Shown here: one piece after another, positions 33,169 to 39,280 of the stretch
How positions within the stretch are numbered: position 1 is the stretch's first letter
Layout: every line of letters begins with the position of its first letter
Notes under the pieces: generated by a model
The model's input: only the letters and a program-made list of their open reading frames with translations
Database searches by the model: none
Told to the model about the DNA's origin: nothing
Translations under genes and position numbers: made by a program
Origin: a virus
Length of the DNA stretch: 39,280 nt
Direction: 5' to 3' (one strand)
Virus record (IMG/VR): IMGVR_UViG_3300044712_000276
Coordinates: 1 to 39,280 of that record

Positions 33169-33176
33169 TATTTATG
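33169..33176 (-). promoter_or_regulatory. Late-promoter-like octamer for the sulfotransferase gene
   Basis: CATAAATA on the minus strand in the 54-nt gap between the TPR-glycosyltransferase and sulfotransferase genes, 40 nt before the ATG. Confidence 0.5.
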
Positions 33177-33183
33177 GTGCGTT

Positions 33184-34209
33184 TTATTTTATAAAAAGTT
33201 TTGAAAGTTCTTCTTCCATTTCAACAAAAGTTTCGTCCCAATTGCCAAATTTCTTTTGTCTGAAAACGCGAGTTGTATTTTGGTACCATGGGCTGTGCTT
33301 ATCGCCATATGCCCAAATATGATACGGCAGCAGTGGCACAATAACCCATGTCGGTTTGCCCATAGCCGATGCCAAATGTGCAATGCTTGTGCATGACGTA
33401 ATGACCAAATCTAAATTTTCTATACAAGCCGCAGTATCTTCCCATGACAAAAGAAAATGTTGTAGATCAATAACTTTTTCAGGAAGTTCTATCAAATCAT
33501 TATCTTTTTGTAGAGAATAAAATTGACAGTCTTGAAATTTTTTATGTAAATTTATGAGATTTTTTGGTGGAAAAATTCTAAATTGTTGGTGTTCAAATTG
33601 TGGATTGCCACTCCATCTGATACCTATTTTGAAATTTTCTGCCTTTACTATATTTTTCCATAGTTGTACACTTTCCCTGTTGGGTGTGATATATGGTTCA
33701 TTGGGCATAGTTTCGCATGTATGTCCAAATAACCAACTACAACTAAAACCTGGAATCCAGAAATCATGATGTGTATTGTTTACTTCATTTATGGTGATGC
33801 ATTTTTTTACACCAGGTATTCTCATAAAAAGTGAATGCAACGATTTATCGCAGCATAGTACACATTCGCCTCCTCGATTCCAGACTTCGGTGGCAAATCT
33901 TGCATAGATTATATTGTCGCCGTAACCAGCTTCAAGATTTATAATTACTGTTTTGCCGGTGAGGTCGCTTTGGTCCCATATGGGTTTTGTGGTATTTAAT
34001 TTACCGCTGCCGTACACCTTGAGTGGTCGACCATATTCCAGACATTTGAATCCTTCTTGAAATTTGCCTTGGTTGATTAGAAACCATCCTCTGTTGAACT
34101 TGGCTCTAATGTCGTCTGGCGTGTCTCTTTCTAGTTGCTCTGCTATTTTCCAAGCTTCTTGTATTCTGCCCCGGATCATTAAATTTAATTGCTGGTCAAT
34201 TAAATGCAT
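33184..34209 (-). CDS. TPR-containing glycosyltransferase (GT-B, GT9-like)
   Basis: The 341-residue protein begins with a TPR-like helical pair (about 1-60: GRIQEAWKIAEQLERD, FNRGWFLINQGKFQEGFKCLE). A GT-B domain follows: TVIINLEAGYGDNIIYARFA (about 87-106), IGIRWSGNPQFEHQQFR, SLQKD, and a C-terminal DLVITSCTSIAHLASAMGKPTWVIVPL, the nucleotide-sugar site of heptosyltransferase-like enzymes. It may glycosylate the adjacent fibre. The frame could begin at TTG 34212, but GAGG is spaced for the ATG at 34209. Confidence 0.85.
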   Translation of the reverse strand: MHLIDQQLNLMIRGRIQEAWKIAEQLERDTPDDIRAKFNRGWFLINQGKFQEGFKCLEYGRPLKVYGSGKLNTTKPIWDQSDLTGKTVIINLEAGYGDNIIYARFATEVWNRGGECVLCCDKSLHSLFMRIPGVKKCITINEVNNTHHDFWIPGFSCSWLFGHTCETMPNEPYITPNRESVQLWKNIVKAENFKIGIRWSGNPQFEHQQFRIFPPKNLINLHKKFQDCQFYSLQKDNDLIELPEKVIDLQHFLLSWEDTAACIENLDLVITSCTSIAHLASAMGKPTWVIVPLLPYHIWAYGDKHSPWYQNTTRVFRQKKFGNWDETFVEMEEELSKLFIK

Positions 34210-34237
34210 CAATATACCTCACGAAATAATTAAACGT

Positions 34238-37200
34238 TTATATTATAAATCCCAAAGAATGCTGGTTTCCTGCTGAAACTACAGTCCAACTTGCGGAACC
34301 AATCTGAACAGGACTACTTTTATTTATTGTGGTTCCATCACCAAGTTGTCCCGATACATTGCTACCCCAAGAGAACGTCAATTTGTCGGTTCTAATACCT
34401 AAAGTGTGTAAGCCTCCAGAAGATACTGCCGTCCAACTGCTGGCGCCAACCTGAACTGGGCTTGAAGTATTCGTGATAGTTCCATTGCCGAGTTGTCCAG
34501 AAGTGTTTAATCCCCATGCAAATAGAAGTCCGTCTGATCGAATTGCGGATGTGTGTGTACCTCCAGCGGAAACTTTTGACCAGGTGTTGCTGCCGACCAG
34601 AACAGGTGTATTTTTATTTACTGTAGTGCCGTCGCCGATTTGCCCCACACTGTTTAATCCCCAACCAAATAACAGTCCATCTGATCTAATGCCTGTTGTG
34701 TGGTTATATCCCGCCGACACTGCTGTCCAACTGCTTGTACCGATCTGAACTGGACTGCTTCTGTTCGTGATAGTGCCGTCACCCACTCGACCATTAGTGT
34801 TGAATCCCCAACCAAACAATAGTCTATCTGTTCGAATTGCCATTGTGTGTGTTCCACCCGTTGATATGGCAGACCAACTGCTGGCACCAATTTGAACTGG
34901 ACTACTCTTGGAAATTGTGGTACCGTCCCCGAGTTCACCCGAAGAATTTAATCCCCAAGTAAATAATAAATTGTCTGACCTCAACGCTGAAGTGTGATTA
35001 GCACCTGATGACACCGCAGTCCAACTGCTTGCACCAATCTGTACTGGGCTAAACTTGGCGATAGTTGTTCCGTCTCCGAGTTGTCCTGATGAATTTAACC
35101 CCCAAGTGAATAACAACTTATCGGATCTTATCGCTGAGGTGTAACTTTGTCCTGCTGAAACCATTGACCAACTTAATGTTCCTACTTGAACAGGACTCAA
35201 AGGAGAAATTGCAGAATTTCCAATAATGACTGGACTGCTTCTGTTTGACAGGGAGGAATCACCAAGTTGTCCAACGTTGTTTATACCCCATGCATATAAC
35301 ATGCCTGTTGTATCGATAGCTTCAGCAAAATAAACGTTACTTCGTTTTATTGAAGACCATGTATTCGAACCAATTTGAACTGGACTGCTTTTATCTATAG
35401 TGGTGCCGTCTCCGAGTTGACCGAAAGCGTTATAACCCCAACTGAAAAGTATGCCATCTGATCTTATTGCCGACATTTCGAAAAAGCCGGCGCTTACGTC
35501 TGACCATGTACTTGGACCAATTTGAGTCGGTCTACTTTTGTCTATAGTGGTGCCGTCTCCGAGTTGACCATTGCTGTTGTATCCCCAAGTGTAAAGTAAT
35601 CCGTCCGATCTTATACCACCCGATAAAGATGAGCCTGCTGTTACTTTATTCCAAGTCGAAGTTCCAACTTGCACCGGAGATGACACAGTTAAGTTTGGAA
35701 TGTTATCACCAACTGAGACCGGACTGCTCTTGCTGATTGTGGTGCCGTCACCTAGACGACCAGATGCATTATTACCCCATGCAAATAGAATGCCGTCTGA
35801 TCGAATTGCTGCACCATATATTGTTTTGCTTGCAGATATCGCCGCAGTCCAACTGCTGGAACCAACTTGAACTGGACTGCTTTTATCGACTGTTGTTCCG
35901 TCGCCGAGTTGACCTGATGAATTTAATCCCCATGCAAATAATCCTCCGTCCGATCTAGTTGCAAGAGTGAAAGATGCTCCCGCTGACACCGCAGTCCAAC
36001 TGCTGGAACCAATCTGTACCGGACTGCTCTTGCTGATTGTGGTGCCGTCGCCTAATCCTCCTGACGTACCTGCGCCCCATGCAAATAATTTTCCATCTAC
36101 GGTGATTGCTAATTTGTGTGAAAACCCTGAAGTTAATGCAGTCCAACTGCTTGTGCCAATTTGTACCGGACTGCTCTTGCTGAGTGCTGTTCCATCACCA
36201 ATCAGACCACTTGTGCCTAGACCCCAAGAAAACAATGCGCCGTCTGATCTGATTGCTAGTCCACTTGTTGCACCAGCCGACACCGCAGTCCAACTGCTGG
36301 AACCAATCTGAACGGGACTACTTTTGTTGACTGTGGTGCCGTCACCTAAAATTCCCGCTATGTTATTACCCCAAGAAAACAACAAACCATCAGAACGAAT
36401 TGCTGAAGCATGTGTTGATCCAAAAGAAACTGCCGTCCATGTGCTGCTGCCTATTTGTACCGGACTTGATCTAACCGTTATTGTTCCGTCACCTAATTGA
36501 CCGCTACCATTGGCACCCCAGGTGAATATTCGACCATCGGATCTGAGACCTATTGTGGAAGTTAGTCCTGCGGACACCGCAGTCCAACTGCTGGCACCAA
36601 TCTGAACAGGACTACTTTTACTTACTGCTGTTCCGTCACCTAATGCACCAGATGTTCCCACACCCCATGTGAACAGTAAACCATCCGAACGTATTGCTGC
36701 CGTGTGACTTAATCCGGCAGAAATTACAGACCAGCTATAAAGGTCTGTTACCTGTCCAAGTTCTCCTAAAGAACCTGCACCCCAAGTGTATAAATTGCCA
36801 CCAAGTCTTATTGCCACGGTATGTGTTCCGCCAGCAGCTACTGCTGTCCAACTGCTTGTGCCGATCTGCACCGGACTACTTTTAGTGGTGATAGAACTAT
36901 CGCCTAATTGTCCTCTTGCATTTGAACCCCATGCAAACAATGCACCGTCTGCACGTATTGCCGTCGTATGTGTTCCACCCATTGACACCGCAGTCCAACT
37001 GCTTGTGCCAATTTGAACTGGGCTACTTTTATTTACTGCTGTTCCATCACCCAAAACACCTGAGATTCCTGCACCCCAAGTAAACAAAGCACCGTCCGAA
37101 CGTATTGCGGAGGTCGATGAGTTGCCCGCTGACACCGCAGTCCAACTGCTGGAACCAATCTGAACAGGACTACTTTTGTTGACTGTGGTGCCGTCACCAA

Positions 37201-37588
37201 TTTGACCGGTCAAATTCAGTCCCCAACCAAATAATAAACCGTCGGACCTAATTGCTACAGTGTGACTGTAGCCTGCTGAAATAGCTGTCCAACTTTTGGG
37301 TGACTCAATAATACCTATTTGACCGCTTGAGCCTAAACCCCAAGCATATAAGAAATAATAAGATGGAGACAGAGAACCTAATGATGCAAACAGTTGACCA
37401 ATATCAGTCGAATTACTTCGAAACCCTGTTGTGCCATATGGTGTACCCAATGAAGCATTGGCATAAAAATTAGAAATGTCCACACCCGAAACGTCAAAGT
37501 TGACGTCCGATATTTTTGTGGTTGTGCCTATTGGCTCAAATAAGGTATCTAAATCAACAGAATTCGAAAGAAAATTCGACGTTGGCAT
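34238..37588 (-). CDS. Giant RCC1-repeat tail fibre/adhesin
   Basis: The 1116-residue protein has an N-terminal region (1-78) with three related short motifs (VDLDTLFEPIG, VDISNFYANASLGT, TDIGQLFASLGS), as in marine phage fibre anchors. From about residue 79 to the end are 21 RCC1-type repeats of roughly 50 residues, each with a LF.WG.N..GQLGDGTT core, then KSSPVQIG, SSWTAVSAG and H..AIRSDG. Twenty-one equals three seven-bladed propellers. Repeats 1 and 5 are shortened. RCC1 propellers bind partners through loops; here a receptor-binding role is inferred from position beside a tail fibre. Confidence 0.85.
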   Translation of the reverse strand: MPTSNFLSNSVDLDTLFEPIGTTTKISDVNFDVSGVDISNFYANASLGTPYGTTGFRSNSTDIGQLFASLGSLSPSYYFLYAWGLGSSGQIGIIESPKSWTAISAGYSHTVAIRSDGLLFGWGLNLTGQIGDGTTVNKSSPVQIGSSSWTAVSAGNSSTSAIRSDGALFTWGAGISGVLGDGTAVNKSSPVQIGTSSWTAVSMGGTHTTAIRADGALFAWGSNARGQLGDSSITTKSSPVQIGTSSWTAVAAGGTHTVAIRLGGNLYTWGAGSLGELGQVTDLYSWSVISAGLSHTAAIRSDGLLFTWGVGTSGALGDGTAVSKSSPVQIGASSWTAVSAGLTSTIGLRSDGRIFTWGANGSGQLGDGTITVRSSPVQIGSSTWTAVSFGSTHASAIRSDGLLFSWGNNIAGILGDGTTVNKSSPVQIGSSSWTAVSAGATSGLAIRSDGALFSWGLGTSGLIGDGTALSKSSPVQIGTSSWTALTSGFSHKLAITVDGKLFAWGAGTSGGLGDGTTISKSSPVQIGSSSWTAVSAGASFTLATRSDGGLFAWGLNSSGQLGDGTTVDKSSPVQVGSSSWTAAISASKTIYGAAIRSDGILFAWGNNASGRLGDGTTISKSSPVSVGDNIPNLTVSSPVQVGTSTWNKVTAGSSLSGGIRSDGLLYTWGYNSNGQLGDGTTIDKSRPTQIGPSTWSDVSAGFFEMSAIRSDGILFSWGYNAFGQLGDGTTIDKSSPVQIGSNTWSSIKRSNVYFAEAIDTTGMLYAWGINNVGQLGDSSLSNRSSPVIIGNSAISPLSPVQVGTLSWSMVSAGQSYTSAIRSDKLLFTWGLNSSGQLGDGTTIAKFSPVQIGASSWTAVSSGANHTSALRSDNLLFTWGLNSSGELGDGTTISKSSPVQIGASSWSAISTGGTHTMAIRTDRLLFGWGFNTNGRVGDGTITNRSSPVQIGTSSWTAVSAGYNHTTGIRSDGLLFGWGLNSVGQIGDGTTVNKNTPVLVGSNTWSKVSAGGTHTSAIRSDGLLFAWGLNTSGQLGNGTITNTSSPVQVGASSWTAVSSGGLHTLGIRTDKLTFSWGSNVSGQLGDGTTINKSSPVQIGSASWTVVSAGNQHSLGFII
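34320..37330 (-). repeat. Approximately 150-bp tandem coding repeats (RCC1)
   Basis: Twenty-one imperfect units of about 150 bp within the adhesin gene. The block CCAACTGC(T/G)...CCAATCTGAACTGGACT, in plus-strand view, recurs nearly unchanged, so copies could recombine with each other. Some junctions are nearly identical at the DNA level, which points to recent duplication or gene conversion. Confidence 0.8.
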
Positions 37589-37599
37589 GTTTTATTTTA

Positions 37600-37869
37600 T
37601 TATTCGGAAACCGGATTTAAAGGTAATATATCTCTATGTTCAATCACTTCACCATTCTCAACAGTGTACCAGGGAAAATCGGACATACGATGTGTGTTGC
37701 TGTCAAATTCGGTGGTGTCTCTGATGATTTTAACGAAACCATTTTCCCTCATAAAATTTTCATCTAACTTTGCACGTATATCAAATTTATCAATTCCATT
37801 CCAAGTTTTTGGAAGCAAATCATAAACGCCTTTGATATCCGATCCAACTAAATTTGCATAAACTGTCAT
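37600..37869 (-). CDS. Small protein beside tail fibre (89 aa)
   Basis: Not recognised with confidence. [20 protein letters not shown] is followed by [10 protein letters not shown] and [20 protein letters not shown]. The phrase LPKTW..I..FDI and the aromatic second half resemble small proteins that follow fibre genes in marine phages and may help fibre assembly. Its ATG overlaps the stop of the collagen-like fibre by 4 nt, so the two are coupled. Confidence 0.65.
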   Translation of the reverse strand: MTVYANLVGSDIKGVYDLLPKTWNGIDKFDIRAKLDENFMRENGFVKIIRDTTEFDSNTHRMSDFPWYTVENGEVIEHRDILPLNPVSE

Positions 37870-39280
37870 TCTTTTCCTCCTAATGAGTCATTATTGTCAA
37901 TCAATATATTTATTTTGTGGTTCAAAACATCAATTGTTTTCTGTTGTTCTTTTATCGCTTCTATCAATAAACCAACAATACTGTCATAAGAAACAGATTT
38001 TATTCCTTTTTCATTCGTATCAACAATTTCCGGTATAATGCTTTCAACTTCTTGTGCAATTATACCCATCGATTTATTTTTGTTGTCTTTCCATTGGAAA
38101 GTAACACCTCTCATTTGTAAAACTTTATTCAGAGGATTAGATATAGTTTCAATGTTTTCTTTTGTGTTAGCATCCGAAAGCGTATTGAATGTTGTTGCAT
38201 TAAATAAGCCCGTTCCCGGATTGAAATAAAGTCTTGTCGTTGTTACTTTTGGTGTCTGATTGGAACCAGCAGCAGCAACAAATACAGGATAATGATTTGA
38301 GTTTGTTGTAGTATCATCTGTCGCATTTACTGCCGTAGATGGTCCTGTTGGTCCAGATGGTCCGATTGGGCCGATTGGTCCGATAGGTCCTTGTGGACCC
38401 GACGGACCAATGGGTCCGATTGGACCTTGTGGTCCTGAGGGACCGATTGGTCCGATAGGTCCTTGTGGTCCTGTTGGTCCAGATGGTCCAGATGGTCCGA
38501 TTGGACCGATTGGACCGATTGGGCCGATTGGTCCGATAGGTCCTTGTGGACCCGACGGACCAATGGGACCGATTGGGCCTTGTGGTCCTGTTGGTCCAGA
38601 TGGTCCGATTGGACCTTGTGGTCCCGACGGACCAATGGGTCCGATAGGTCCTGAGGGACCGATTGGACCGATAGGTCCTTGTGGACCCGACGGTCCAATG
38701 GGTCCGATAGGCCCGATTGGACCAATGGGTCCTTGTGGTCCTGAGGGTCCGATTGGACCAATGGGACCGATAGGTCCTTGTGGTCCTGAGGGTCCGATTG
38801 GACCGATAGGTCCTTGTGGTCCTGTTGGTCCAGATGAACCAATGGGTCCTTGTGGACCCGACGGACCAATGGGACCGATAGGTCCGATTGGACCGATAGG
38901 TCCTTGTGGTCCTGAGGGACCGATTGGTCCGATAGGTCCTTGTGGTCCAGATGGTCCGATTGGACCGATAGGTCCTTGTGGTCCAGATGGTCCGATTGGA
39001 CCTTGTGGTCCAATCGGACCTGATGTACCGATGGGTCCAATCGGACCAATGGGACCGATTGGGCCTTGTGGTCCTGTTGGTCCAGATGGTCCGATTGGAC
39101 CTTGTGGTCCCGACGGACCAATGGGTCCGATAGGTCCCTGAGGTCCTGTTGGGCCTGATGTGCCGGGTGTTCCTGTTGGACCTTGTGGTCCTGTTGGTCC
39201 GGATGTGCCTGAAGGTCCAGCTGGACCGGATGGACCAATGGGACCTTGTGGTCCTGAGGGTCCGATTGGACCAATGGGAC
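37866..39280 (-). CDS. Collagen-like tail fibre with C-terminal S74 chaperone, N-terminus cut by window edge
   Basis: About 471 codons are visible; the start lies beyond the right edge. From the edge down to about 38339 the protein is a continuous Gly-Pro-X collagen-like repeat (X mostly Ile, Gln, Ser, Thr) of about 104 triplets. Then come [29 protein letters not shown] and the S74 endosialidase-type chaperone: [14 protein letters not shown], whose Ser (38175-38177) and Lys match the self-cleavage dyad, then [23 protein letters not shown] and [10 protein letters not shown]. The chaperone should trimerise the fibre and then cleave itself off. Confidence 0.9.
   Translation of the reverse strand, partial: PIGPIGPSGPQGPIGPSGPAGPSGTSGPTGPQGPTGTPGTSGPTGPQGPIGPIGPSGPQGPIGPSGPTGPQGPIGPIGPIGPIGTSGPIGPQGPIGPSGPQGPIGPIGPSGPQGPIGPIGPSGPQGPIGPIGPIGPIGPSGPQGPIGSSGPTGPQGPIGPIGPSGPQGPIGPIGPIGPSGPQGPIGPIGPIGPIGPSGPQGPIGPIGPSGPIGPIGPSGPQGPIGPSGPTGPQGPIGPIGPSGPQGPIGPIGPIGPIGPIGPSGPSGPTGPQGPIGPIGPSGPQGPIGPIGPSGPQGPIGPIGPIGPSGPTGPSTAVNATDDTTTNSNHYPVFVAAAGSNQTPKVTTTRLYFNPGTGLFNATTFNTLSDANTKENIETISNPLNKVLQMRGVTFQWKDNKNKSMGIIAQEVESIIPEIVDTNEKGIKSVSYDSIVGLLIEAIKEQQKTIDVLNHKINILIDNNDSLGGKE
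38339..39280 (-). repeat. 9-bp-periodic collagen-like coding repeat
   Basis: About 940 bp of GGNCCNATN-type units (9 bp per Gly-Pro-X), reaching the window edge. Because GGNCC reads as GGNCC on both strands, the opposite strand is also open and Gly-Pro-rich. Array length is expected to vary by slippage and recombination. Confidence 0.9.

Noticed and set aside
34320-37330. Possible CRISPR-like or intergenic tandem repeat array
   Set aside because: The roughly 150-bp period encodes RCC1 blades in one continuous frame; there are no constant short repeats with unique spacers.
38410-39141. Plus-strand 243-codon Gly-Pro-Cys-rich ORF
   Set aside because: It mirrors the repeat of the minus-strand fibre gene; no other gene lies on the plus strand and no ribosome binding site or distinct domain is seen.
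38327-39274. Minus-strand 315-codon ORF rich in Asp, Gln, His and Ser
   Set aside because: Wrong frame of the collagen-like repeat; the frame that joins the S74 chaperone is the coding one.

Overview
The window is about 39 kb of a T4-superfamily contractile-tailed phage (Caudoviricetes, myovirus morphotype). The evidence is the replication, recombination, late-transcription, head, neck and tail core genes, in an order like that of T4 and marine T4-like phages. Every protein gene and the single tRNA lie on the minus strand, so transcription runs from high to low coordinates. Both ends are cut: the left edge truncates a rubrerythrin gene and the right edge truncates a collagen-like tail fibre gene. 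There are no host genes, photosynthesis genes, integrase, insertion sequence or CRISPR array. The host cannot be named from the sequence. One clear sigma70-type promoter, GGAG-type ribosome binding sites and moderate GC would suit a Gram-negative aquatic bacterium, but this is inference.

In transcription order (right to left), 39280-30374 is the adhesin and decoration region. It has a collagen-like fibre ending in an S74 self-cleaving chaperone, a small protein, a giant 21-repeat RCC1 fibre, a TPR-glycosyltransferase, a sulfotransferase, two SAM methyltransferases and a glycosyltransferase-like gene split by an in-frame TAA. Next, 30318-16329 is the virion morphogenesis block: gp13, gp14, gp15, gp16, gp17, gp18, gp19, gp20, small core and structural proteins, gp21, gp22, gp23. 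After a strong terminator, 16236-8876 carries a tail-tube-like protein, UvsY, UvsW, an Sm-like small protein, the late sigma factor gp55, a cytidylyltransferase, gp47, gp46 and a peptide deformylase. The deformylase gene overlaps a gene resembling DruA (DUF4338). From 7487 down to 2369 come an HTH protein with its own promoter, a glycosyltransferase, a dNMP kinase, the sliding clamp gp45, a DsbA-like protein, a Tat-signal-like protein, clamp loader gp44/gp62 and RegA. The left end holds a small heat shock protein behind a long structured leader, a metallophosphoesterase, a CAU tRNA and rubrerythrin.

The replication genes load the clamp, which also supports late transcription through gp55. Late-promoter-like octamers of the form NATAAATA precede gp13, gp18, gp19, the gp67-like gene, gp22, gp23 and the sulfotransferase gene, and also Hsp20, suggesting one late regulon. 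gp46/47, UvsY and UvsW are the recombination-dependent replication set.

The most unusual items are: the interrupted glycosyltransferase-like gene, whose reading frame continues for 61 codons past a TAA; the 223-nt multi-hairpin leader of Hsp20; a hairpin that buries the ribosome binding site of a small gene; the DruA-like phage gene; the three-propeller RCC1 adhesin; an EF-hand protein in the capsid operon; a shared accessory domain in gp14 and gp15; and a Tat-like signal on a small protein of the clamp operon.
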